DNA of 64,000 nt, from positions 122,002,951-122,066,950 of the forward strand of contig NC_089597.1 in NCBI RefSeq assembly GCF_019320115.1, given 5' to 3'. The DNA comes from Miscanthus floridulus. Lineage: Eukaryota; Streptophyta; Magnoliopsida; Poales; Poaceae. A program made the translations under genes and the position numbers. Positions 23,490 to 33,025 of this stretch are shown here, piece by piece. The notes under the pieces are model-generated. The model was not told where the DNA came from. It made no database searches and worked only from the letters and a program-made list of their open reading frames with translations. Within the stretch, counting starts at the first letter, position 1. Every line of letters begins with the position of its first letter.

Positions 23490-25950
23490 ATTCTGGTCCA
23501 ATTTTGAAAGACGTGAAAGCTTGTTTAGGGTAAGGTAGTGCTAGTGGGAAATCTTATTTTGTAATGGCACAACACACATGTTCCTCTCACTTACGTTAAT
23601 TCCAGGAAAGAAATATTGCATGCTCTAGCAGTTACAGATAATAAGTAAATATATTCTCTATGCAATCATCAAATACTTGCGACGTCTAGATAAAATCAGT
23701 TGATTCCCATTACAGTCAATTTGAATCAGATGCTATCTGGGGTCTACACAATCATAATAGTTGTGAATGAAACTAACTCTGTTTTCTACAAACTATCCGT
23801 GCCCACCGTTGAGTTGGCCAGTCTAGGATGACCCACATAGATTACTAGCCCAGTATACAATGACTGATCTCTAATTCTCTAAAATCAACCACATATTTTA
23901 AATGTTGATATACCTATTAGAAAGAAAAGACCAGGTTACGTTATAAGCTTCATAGGGTTCAAATTCATGTTAGAATTGCTCAAGGTGAGCTCTAGAACAC
24001 ACAGGGATACAAGTAGTGTATTGCTTCTAGGATATTTTGCTGCTGGCCTTACCTTTACATATATATATGAGAATAAAGTTAGTACAAGATGAGCTTGCCA
24101 TATGGGCCACGGTGAAGACCATGTATTCCAAATTCTACGCCTACTACAGGGCAAGGTACAACATTGCTGTACATGCCATCTACTCACCACAACAGTTACA
24201 AATAGAATAGGTATATGTCTATAACTAATAACTGTATGTAGCTTCTATACACATTCCTAAAAATAAATTGAATGTGGTGTAGTATATCACATATGCGCAC
24301 TCTATTACCTCTGATTTGACAGCACAGTCAACTCCATCAGTGAGGCATGTGAAAAGTGAAGATGCATCAGACGGGCCTGTGCATCGTAAAAAGTTATAAT
24401 ATCAGATAGGCTGCAGATGCCATTTTCCCCCCTAAACTTAGTTTATTTAGCAGTTTTTTAAAAGATTTTTCTTATGAACACATTTTTTATTAATTATATT
24501 ATAGATAAAAGAGGATAAATACAATCAAAGCATGTGCTTACTCCTGGCAAGGATGCGTCCTGCATAACCTGGCAATTTACTTAACCAAATGTCAAAATAT
24601 TTGTTTCTCTCAGCTCTTTAGCTTGCTTACTATGGTTAAGTGGCCGAAGCTAAGCTTCCTACTCTTCACATACTCGTGGAAGCTTTCTTCCCTTTGTAGT
24701 ATGAATGTGTCCTTGCTGGCTGCTTAGGCACGCAGGAGGTCGAAAGTGGTGAATCGGTATCAGAAGCTAGGAGCTTGTGAGCCGGCGTTGCGTCTCCATC
24801 TCCAAGTAATGCGGCTCTTCACAAGGCTCGGTGGCCACGACATTCTGTTGAGCAAGGTGCTGCTCCGGTGCTCCCCAGGGCTCAGAACCAAAATTTTATG
24901 ATATTTGATGAGAGATAAGCTTCAAACCTGATGAAGAACAACAAACTTTGGAACTCTGATGAACCTGCATAGGCCATCTCTTGCCGGGCGTATCGCATCC
25001 GAGAGGCCTTGTGCTGCCCACATCGCCACTGTATCGGATCCGCGGCATGCTGCCTCGCCGCCCGCGCTGCGCGGCTCTCTCTCCTCTTGCCAGCATTCCA
25101 TCGAACACATGGTGGCCATCATCCATCTTGAGCTCAAAGTCAAAATCTGGTTCGACGTCGCTACCGGCGGCTGACAAGCGCCGTAGGCAGGTCCTAGGGA
25201 GCCGCCGCCACGAGTCGATCCTGCCCCTAGATGCTGCGAGCGTGGAGCCTGCTGCCTCGCCAGCTCGCCGGTGGCCTGCCGCGCCAAGGGACTCAGCCGG
25301 TGGGTTGAGCGGCGCCGGTCGCGCCGGTGGTTGAGCGCCGAGGGCCTGCCGCCATATCCCCGCCACGCCAGCGCCTCACGCGGTGGCCGGGAGGCTGCCG
25401 CACCGAGGGCCAGTCGCCAGCGCCAGCTCGCCATCGTGCCAGTGTGCCGCCGGCTCGCTGGTGTCCGCAATTCCAGCCCGCTTAGGTGGCGCGGCAAGCA
25501 GAGGGTGGAGTGGAGAGCGGAGGCGGCAAAGCATGCGAAGAAGCGGAGGGGACGAGCGTCGGCCCGTGAAGCTTCGTGAAGGCTCGGGTAGATGATGAAA
25601 CAGGTTGAGGACCCGCACCGATCCACATCGGACGGACCAGATCATGTGATGGTTCGATCCAACGGTTATCGAATTAACGGGCGACGTGGTCCGATCCACT
25701 ACCCGTCTTTTGGAAGCAGAATTCATGTATAGAGATTGTTTGAACCTTTCTATATAATCGTTGTCAACACTCAACAATACATCTCTCATTTCAGTGGACA
25801 TGTTTTATCTATCCTTGAATGTCATTATCATTCTGTTTCAATTTAAAAAAGTTACAACATTCCTGAAAGATCGAAGGCGGCATAGATCCGTAGCTGTGGA
25901 ATCTCATTTCACTGGTCGGCATATGCGTCCCATCGCGCTCGATCTGCCCT
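23490..25950. other. Anonymous region, possible decayed gene pieces
   Basis: AT-rich to about 24880, then a GC-rich block (24960-25600) with many overlapping ORFs on both strands and no recognisable domain. A short plus-strand stretch near 24089-24160 reads as a possible exon (ELAIWATVKTMYSKFYAYY), but I do not know its family. No tRNA or other RNA gene was seen. Confidence 0.35.
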
Positions 25951-25953
25951 GAA

Positions 25954-26160
25954 TCAAACATTTCATAGATGAACTGGATTTCTGTGCTTGCTCTGTAGAA
26001 TTTCTAGCACTAAAACCATCTTACGCTGTGTTTGCTCTGTAGAATTTCGCGACTATCAAACATTTCACAGATGGACTGGATTTCTGTGCTAATTTCTAGC
26101 ACTGAAATCATCTTATGCTGTGCTTGCTCTGTAGAATTTCTACACTAAAATCGGCAGTGT
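25954..26160. repeat. About 102-bp imperfect tandem duplication
   Basis: The phrase TCAAACATTTCAYAGATGRACTGGATTTCTGTGCT occurs at 25954 and 26056. TTGCTCTGTAGAATTTC occurs three times. A poly-A tract follows at 26177-26188. Confidence 0.8.
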
Positions 26161-26473
26161 AAGTTGAATGCAATGTTAAAAAAAAAAAAGGAACAGGCAG
26201 ACCCAATATATCATATCATCAATAATGCAGACCCAATACGAACATCACATGCTGATATCCGAGTAGCCAACATCATCAGATGCTGATAGCCAACATCTTC
26301 ACATACTGATAAACAAAGACAACGACACAGTACTAAAGATCGACGGCACAGTACTAAAGATGATAAATAATTAAACAGGGGCGACTTAATAACAATTAGA
26401 CAACCTTGCTCCACCGAAACGAAACCCTGCACTCACTTTCGTAGGATGCACACACTTCCCTCACGATGCCCAC

Positions 26474-26971
26474 CTACTCCTGGGGAAGGATAAAGATCTG
26501 CTTGATACCGTTGGTGAAGTCGACGCCCACCTCGGCGTACCCCTTCTGCGCGTGCTGCCTCAGGCAGTCCTGCTCCAGGTCCACGAAGTAATTACAACGG
26601 GTGATGTTGAGTGCTATGGCCTCGGGTTCCTCGGGGAAGAACTCGGAGTAGAGTTCGATTTCTTCTTGGGAGAGAGGAGGCAGCTTCGGCGAGGGACGTG
26701 TCTTGATCCTGTCGATGAAGGAGTCGGGCACCGTCTCCTTCGTGATCATAGCCACCGCCGGCTCGGCCTTGCGCTCCTCCTTTGGCCCCGGCTCGCTCCC
26801 AGGCGCCGTCTTGTTCCCCGCTGCAGGCTTGGTGCCGCAGGTCCCGAAGTCGCTCCAGGATGCCGCCTTCACCATGCCTGTCCCGGCCGCCTTCTTGTTC
26901 GCCAGCTCAGCCTTTGTGACGCCGATCTCGCCGATGAAGCTGCCGACGTCCTTGTTCCTCGCAACCGCCAT
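26474..26971 (-). CDS. 165-aa protein of unknown function, intact ORF
   Basis: An uninterrupted single-exon ORF starting MAVARNKDVGSF and ending at TAG (26474-26476). The start was chosen because a TATA-like GCTATATATT lies 40-50 bp upstream (27011-27020), and an ATG further upstream would fall on or before it. The N-terminal half is Ala/Lys/Pro-rich and probably disordered. Residues about 85-165 look folded: PDSFIDRIKTRPSPKLPPLS, an acidic stretch EEIELYSEFFPEEPEA, then NITRCNYFVDLEQDC and a hydrophobic end. There is no signal peptide and no TM segment. The family is not recognised. Codon use is GC3-rich, as in many grass genes. Confidence 0.6.
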   Translation of the reverse strand: MAVARNKDVGSFIGEIGVTKAELANKKAAGTGMVKAASWSDFGTCGTKPAAGNKTAPGSEPGPKEERKAEPAVAMITKETVPDSFIDRIKTRPSPKLPPLSQEEIELYSEFFPEEPEAIALNITRCNYFVDLEQDCLRQHAQKGYAEVGVDFTNGIKQIFILPQE

Positions 26972-27010
26972 CTTGCGGTCTGTGTTGGTACAGGGAAGGA
27001 AGGGGGTCGC

Positions 27011-27020
27011 AATATATAGC
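27011..27020 (-). promoter_or_regulatory. TATA-like box for the 165-aa ORF
   Basis: GCTATATATT on the minus strand, 40-50 bp upstream of the chosen ATG. The implied leader is very short (about 10-15 bases). Confidence 0.45.
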
Positions 27021-27029
27021 CCCCGCAAC

Positions 27030-28500
27030 TCTAGACGCTATTGGGTCCTTTCCTTCTTTGCACCGGACTCCGATCCGCTCCTTCCTCTTTTCACGCGCGC
27101 CGTTGATTCCGTTGCGGATGCGGATCCCCCATCCAGCACCGGTACGCACTCGCAACCGTTCCGTCTCCAGACTCCAGCGAACCATCGCGCCCACGGACGG
27201 CCCCCCGCCTCCCGAGTCCCGACGAAGCGTCGAAGCGGGAAAGCCATGGCAGCGGTTCTCACGCTGGCCTCCGACAAGAGGTCTCACCCAGTTGCTGATA
27301 GTGCTCGTGACCATCTGATCGAGTGCTGATATACTGCTTATGACCGTCTAATTTGATGAACTGTCATAGAAAGCCGGGATATTATTGCTATCTCACAACG
27401 CCGTTTCAAAAAAAATGAACTGGCATGGTGAGTTGTTCTTTTCATCCTCTGCAAACTTTGGGGGCGCCATGGCTTCCACCGTAGTTTGGAGGCTGTTCAG
27501 CGATTGCTCCTGTAGCCACAGTTTAGTGGTATGTAAAATGCGATGAGTTTCACAACTACTAGTTCTGAAAATTTCACTTGAAACTGATTGGACGGTGTAG
27601 CAAATTGGCTATTTGGAAAGTCAAGGATGGCCGCTCACTGTGGTTTACTCTGGTGTTTGGTAAAATAGAGAGGAAATCGTGTCAGATATATTTTACTTCG
27701 TTAAAATAGCATCTTGAAAGTATAAAATACATGTGTGTTGGCTTAGATGAATACTAAATGGTTTTACTCCAGCGTTACGGTAAATGCGATCATGAGGATT
27801 CCTTGGCAAGGTCTATGGTCCTGGTGACGCTAGTTTTTTACAAAGTTCTGGCTGTTTCCCTTTATTTGCTATATATATCTGAGGGTATCTTGGTCATGCT
27901 AGATCCATTGGTACATTAGTACTCACATGCAGAGGTGACCAGTGGCGGAACTAGGGGTGCCCCCCTCACACTTTAAAAACTTTGGAAACCCTGTCTTTTA
28001 GATCAACGTTTTGCACTTCAGCAAGTCTCCAGCCTTCGTTTTCCACTTCAGCAGGTCTCCACCCTTCGTTTTGCATTCGCATATGATTGGAATCTTACTC
28101 AAAAGTACCATCTTCAGTGCGGTCAAGTGGAGGAGTCTGGCTATGGTAGGAATACTACTTCTAGTTCTTCTTGTGCAACACGTACTAGCTCTAGTTCCAA
28201 TTGTTTATTGCTCTAGTTCCAACTATTTCTTGTTCTTGACGTAGAGATGGAGGTGGAGGTTTAGTTATTTCTGGAGTTGGAGACTGAGATGTTTATGGTT
28301 CTTGAACTAGACGTGGTTGTGTGACGTCAACACGAGAAAATACGATGCTAAAGTTTTGGTTATTCTTAACAATTTGTAATATTTAGATTAATGATCAATC
28401 AAATCAAAATATTACACAGAAAAATTGATAGCATACATTCTACAAGACTACAATCTACTGCCCACATGACTATTGATCTACATATCTATAACGGAATAGA
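27030..28500. other. No gene recognised; small tandem duplication
   Basis: 27040-27330 is GC-rich, with overlapping ORFs on both strands but no domain seen. 27330-28500 is AT-rich. A 30-bp unit (CACTTCAGCARGTCTCCASCCTTCGTTTT) is tandemly doubled at about 28009-28070. The phrase CAGTGGCGGAACTAGGGG at 27951 resembles hAT-type ends, but no partner end was found. Confidence 0.45.
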
Positions 28501-28514
28501 GTATTAGAGAATAA

Positions 28515-28965
28515 AGAGATACCAGAAATCGACAATGTGTCTTTCGAAGAAAAAAAAGAAATCGACAATGTGTTGACCACTTAACCTAGATTCCAGACTG
28601 ACCGACAAAGCGAGGGAGGGCTAGGCTCTCGACCGACTAGACCTCGGTTAGCTGAGAGGCGGCATCCGGTTGCTGCTAGTGGTGCCCTAGACCGCGGTGG
28701 TCCTTGGCGCCTAGCATCGTGAGCTCGTGGCCAGGGAGGCCACCAAAGAGAGGGAGAAGCGGCGTCCGATCCGGGGGCCAGTGGCAGTGGCAGTGGCTCT
28801 GAACTGGCGGCGTGACTCACGTCGCCGCGTCCGCACGTCGAGAGCCTGGGACTCAGGAGGCCAAACGGGCATGGCGGAGACGCGGCGGAATCGGGAGGCA
28901 TCGGGACGAGTCGTGGACTCGCGGCTTCAGGAGGCTCTGCCTGCCCACTGATTGCTTTTGAGCCT
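28515..28965 (+). repeat. Dispersed duplicate A, left of the MULE
   Basis: The segment from AATAAAGAGATACCAGAAATC through CCACTTAACCTAGATT, GGGCTAGGCTCTCG, CCGACTAGACC and GGCCAGGGAGGCCACCAAAG recurs in the same order and orientation at 32080-33025. The two copies flank the Pack-MULE but are not its TSD. Confidence 0.8.
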
Positions 28966-29436
28966 ATCTTCGTTGGCCAATACTATAAGTATGGGAAAAT
29001 TAGTCTCGTAGTCGAAAGATCGTCGTCTCCGGAAAATACCATCGAAACTTTGCCGCTCCATAAAATACCATCGAAAGAGTGCAACGTCACCTGGATTTAG
29101 CATTCCGTTACGTTTGGAGCAAGCGCCGTCGAGCTTCTCGTCCCTACCGTCGAGCTACTGTTGCCGGCGCGGCTCATCTCGTCGTGTCGTCGCCCGGTCC
29201 CGCTCGTCTGTGGGCCCTTCCTGCGCGCGCCGCACGCTCCCGTCCGCCATCGCGGCCTCTGCTCCTCTGCTCCCGCTCGTCGGCGCCGCAGCTTCCCCGC
29301 TCCTTCCCCTCCCTGCTAGCAGACATCGGCAGCGTGCGGAGGACCAGCCTCGGGAGCCTCAGCAGCTCCGCCACCTCGTAGATGGAGGACCTCCGGCGAG
29401 CTCGGGTCCCGGCCCTCCTGAGCTCGGCTCACCCCG

Positions 29437-30655
29437 ATGCGGCCCCACGAACGAGCCCGGTCGCCGCCTGATCTCTCTCACCCCGGCAGCATCACGTGGA
29501 GGAGGAGAAGCTTATCGCACGCCGGAGCAGGAACGGCAGCGGCCGTGCCGGCGGGTGCGCGCGGAGCCCACGGGCCATGCGGGACGCGAGCGCGGGCCAC
29601 GTGTGGCGCGAGCACGCGGGGAAGCCGCGGCGCCGGAGCAGAAGGGGCCGCGCCGGCGAGCGGGAGCAACGGCCGCGCTGGCGGACGGGAGCAGAGGAGC
29701 AGAGGCCACAGCGGTGGGTGTGCGCGGGGCTCACGGGCCGCGCGGGGAAGCCGCGGCGCCGGAGTAGAAGGGGCTGCGCCGGTGAGCGTGGCTCGCGCGC
29801 CGGCGGCGCGAAGCACGGCGCCGCGTCGTCCTCGGCGTCGTCGGCTCGACGAGCCCCCCGACCCCTCAGCAATCAATGGTGCTGCGATCGACGACTCGAC
29901 GAGCCCCCCGACCCTCGTGCTCGCCCTCAGGCACAGGTTGAATCGCATCATCTGCGCAAAGCCCGGGGATCAGTACTGGGTGTCTGTCCATTTTGGCGAG
30001 CAGCGGGAACCCTTGTACAACGCCCAAGGCAAGGTTAAATTCTACACGCTGCTGTCCTTCCGAGGGCACTGTTATGTCACAACATCAAATGGCCATGTGA
30101 TGAGGGTGGATCTGCGCGGGCCTCGGATGGTATACCTGTCAAGGGAGATGGCGGTCAGCTCTCAAACGGGCTCCTACTCCTACCTTGTCCGGTCCCAAGA
30201 AGACCACCGGAGGATGCTCATGGTACGCTTCTTGGCCTGCATTGACCTTGCACATGATCGCTACCCGCCGGAAGAATTATTCACCACACGGGATGGTGTT
30301 AGCTCCCGCATGGAGGTCTTCGAGGTGGACGTTATTGGGAGGCGGCTGATCCCACTGAACGGCATTGGCAAATATGCAGCATTCGTTGGTAAGACTTATT
30401 CTGTCATGCTTCCTACTGACAAGTTTCCAAAACTTGCTCCCAATTTGGTGTACCTCAACTACCGCCACCAGAAATGGTGTGACTTGGGCATCTACTGCTT
30501 CAAGGACAGGAGGATAAGCCCACCAAGGGAGTTCACACAGGGTACTTATCGGAGGTTATTCCCTTGTGCCTGCCACTGGGAGCTTGCTGATTATCTAATC
30601 GTCGACATCCAACAGCTGAGGTGGTACTTCTTTCCTTCCCTTATGCTGGCTGCTA

Positions 30656-30736
<81 letters not shown>

Positions 30737-30882
30737 ACTTATCGGAGGTTATTCCGACTTTGTTCGTCCACTCCCACTTGCCGTGGCCACCATCATCGTC
30801 ATCCTCGTCCCCAGTGCCGGTGCTGGGACAAAAGACTTTGCTTGTCCTCACGGCAAGGTGGTGTTCTGAACGAGCAGGATGA
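29437..30882 (+). CDS. Chimeric 481-aa ORF with DUF295 domain inside the MULE
   Basis: An intact ORF from ATG at 29437. Residues 1 to about 160 come from GC-rich repeat-like DNA (Arg/Ala/Gly-rich; near-duplicate words such as GGGGAAGCCGCGGCGCCGGAG at 29617 and 29743). Residues about 165-370 (29930-30545) match the DUF295 beta-propeller-like domain found in plant F-box-associated proteins (MRVDLRGPRMVYLSRE, RMEVFEVDVIGRRL, LVYLNYRHQKWCDLGIYCF). The C-terminal part is a Ser/Leu repeat from the TC microsatellite plus antisense F-box DNA. The DUF295 part is an uninterrupted captured piece without an F-box. Whether the ORF is expressed is unknown; the ends look accidental. Confidence 0.65.
30657..30730. 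repeat. TC microsatellite
   Basis: About 74 bp of TC repeats with one interruption. It lies between two 20-bp direct repeats TACTTATCGGAGGTTATTCC (30543-30562 and 30736-30755). Confidence 0.95.
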
Positions 30883-31880
30883 TATGTAACATGTCCAACA
30901 TCGATGAATATAAGCTTGCCATGGGCATCCAAGCCGAGCGCTCCCAAGCCCGGGCGTAAGTTTCGTAAGCCGGTCCGTGGCATGGGTACCTCGGCAGGCT
31001 TCGGGGTGTCAAGCCGCACTGCGAACGCCGTGTGTCTCAGATGCCAATAGGCCACACCGCCGATCACGATGCTCTGGCCAAGTTCGCGCGGTTCATGGCT
31101 CGCCATCTTTGGGCCCGACCTTCTAACCTCCGTGTTCCAGCGCTGGGTGTCCGACGAGTAGGACCGCATCGCCGTGAAGCTGGGACGGTTGTAGACTATG
31201 ACCAGCCGGAAGAAAGCCGACAATGGCGTGGCGGGTCTTGGTCCTGGCTGGTGTAGAGCGCGCAAGCGTAGTCCCCCGGGTTGTCCGCGCCGGCGAGAGG
31301 CGGGAGCAAGGCCGCCATGTGCCCCCTCACGGGGTTGCACACGCACAGCGTCACCCCGTACCGTTCCTGCTGGAGCTCCAGCACGAGCCAGCCGTTGCGG
31401 GCCGTGACGGGCCGGGCGTGCTCCAGCAGCTCGCGGCCGCGATCGCCGCCCATCACGGCATCGGCTAGCGCGGTTCAGGACGGGCACCGCAGGCCGGTCA
31501 GCCTCGCCGCAACGGTCGTCGGGACGAAGCAAGGCTACGTCGTCTGCGCGGCGTCGGAGGAGACCGGTCGCCGCCTGCTGCGCGCCCTGGTGCCGCCGCT
31601 CCCCTGGTAGAAGCAGCCTAGGGTGAGGCCGGGCAGGGACGACGGCAGAGGCAGGGCGCCTGAGAGCACGGCGGCGTCCTTGGCCACGACGCGGGCCCAG
31701 CGCCGGCAGGTGGCGGCGGCGCGTACCACGTCGGCCGCGCTGGGGAGCCTGGCCAGGACGGGCGAGAGAGCGTCGTCTGGTATGGAGATGAGGGCCGTGC
31801 CATCGTCGTCGCTGCCATGCAGGTCGCCGTCGTCGTAGGTGCAACAACAGCTCGACGGCAGGGACGAGAAGCTCGACGGC
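30758..31880 (-). pseudogene. F-box protein gene, captured and frame-broken
   Basis: F-box proteins are substrate adaptors of SCF E3 ubiquitin ligases. Reading leftward from the right TIR: LEQAPSSFSSLPSS, the F-box itself (ISIPDDALSPVLARLPSA and VRAAATCRRWARVV, about 31790-31665), then GLTLGCFYQG. In a second frame come GWLVLELQQERYGVTLCVCN and LPPLAGADNPGDYACAL. In a third come FFRLVIVYNRPSFTAMRSYS, IGGVAYWHLRHTAFAVRLD and LGLDAHGKLIFIDVGH. This layout matches a grass F-box family in which a propeller-like C-terminus follows the F-box. Two or more frameshifts (near 31540 and 31215) and loss of ATG (TTG in both TIRs) make it non-coding. Homology ends at about 30758, where the DUF295-side sequence begins. 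Confidence 0.8.
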
Positions 31881-32079
31881 GCTTGCTCCAAACGTGACGG
31901 AATGCTAAATCCAGGTGACGTTGTACTCTTTCGATGGTATTTTACGGAGCGGCAAATTTTCGATGGTATTTTCCGGAGACAACGATCTTTCGATGCTATG
32001 AGACCAATTTTCCCTATAAATATTAGTAAATGTTACTAGGACACAACTGGGGCCTAGGCCTAAAGGCTTTAGGCCCCTG

Positions 32080-33025
32080 ATAATAAAGAAATACCAAAAA
32101 TCTAGAATGAGTTGGCCACTTAACCTAGATTACAGATAGACTAGGCCGCCTTATTTAGTTCATGAGCCTCGTTTAGTTGGCGATTTTTTTTGAAAATAAT
32201 ACTGTAGTACCTTCGTTGTTATTTGACAATTAGTGTCCAATCATAGTCTAATTAGGCTTAAAATCTTCGTCTCGTGAATTTTGTCTAAACTGTGTAATTA
32301 GTTTTATTTTTTATTTATATTTAATGCTTCATACATGCGTCCAAAGATTCGATGTGACGGGGAATCTTAAAAAAATTTGCAAAATTTTGGGAACTAAACA
32401 CTACCATGGATGTAAAATTTTGGAGTGTCACATCATGGGCTAACTAATAAAAAAACAAATTAGCGCATGTATACTGTAGTACAATGTGTTGACCACTTAA
32501 CCTAATAAAAAAATAAATTACATAATCCGTCAGTAAACCACGAGATGAATTTATTAAACCTAATCAATCCGTCATTAGCGCATGTATAATGTAGTACTTT
32601 ATTGTCAAAATATGGGCTAACTAGGGTTAAAAAATTCATCTCGTAAAGTAGTCACAATCTATACAATTAGTTATTTTTAATCTATATTTAATACTTTATG
32701 TATGTGTTCAAACATTCGATAAAATATGGTGTAAATTTTTGGGAGGAAGTAAACAAGACCTGACAGAGAGAGTGAGGGCTAGGCTCTCGGCCGACTAGAC
32801 CTCTGTTAGCCGAGAGGCAGCATCCGACGACCCGCAGCGGTGCCACAGACTGCGGTGGTCATTGGGGTCTGGCACCATGGGCCCGTGGCCAGGGAGGCCA
32901 CCAAAGGGAGGGAGAAGCGGTGTCCAATGGCCGGTGGCGGTGGCGCTGGATCGGCGGCGTGACCCATGTTGCCACGTCCGCGCGGTGGGTGGCGTCGATA
33001 GTCAGGAGGCCGCACGTGCATCGGG
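32080..33025 (+). repeat. Dispersed duplicate B, right of the MULE
   Basis: Copy of 28515-28965, split by about 600 bp of Tourist-like MITE sequence inserted after ACCTAGATTACAGATAGAC (about 32150). Confidence 0.78.
32165..32757. mobile_element. One complete and one or more decayed Tourist-like MITEs
   Basis: 32165-32405 runs from GCCTCGTTTAGTTGG to GGGAACTAAACAC with the family core words (CTAATTAGGCTTAAAATCTTCGTCTCG, AAGATTCGATGTGACGGGG). 32580-32757 is a more diverged remnant ending GTAAACAAGACC. Confidence 0.7.

Larger units (their letters stand above)
28993..32014. mobile_element. Pack-MULE-like element carrying F-box and DUF295 gene pieces
   Basis: The element is 3022 bp. Termini GGGAAAATTAGTCTC (28993) and GAGACCAATTTTCCC (ending 32014) begin inverted repeats of about 170 bp (to ~29165 and from ~31845). 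The flanking 9-bp repeats TATAAGTAT (28984-28992) and TATAAATAT (32015-32023) match at 8 of 9 positions, fitting a Mutator-type TSD. No MURA transposase is present. The interior holds two gene-derived segments on opposite strands (DUF295, plus; F-box, minus) that meet at about 30756. The start of the F-box reading frame lies inside the right TIR, and the same sequence is in the left TIR. Confidence 0.82.

Noticed and set aside
24896..25801. Long minus-strand ORFs (up to 234 codons) as a gene
   Set aside because: Ala/Arg/Ser-rich in three frames, no domain, no convincing start context; treated as GC-rich non-coding DNA.
27951..27968. CAGTGGCGGAACTAGGGG as a hAT element end
   Set aside because: No matching inverted end or 8-bp duplication was found.
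29174..29951. Several antisense ORFs opposite the chimeric DUF295 frame
   Set aside because: Shadow frames of GC-rich sequence with no family match.
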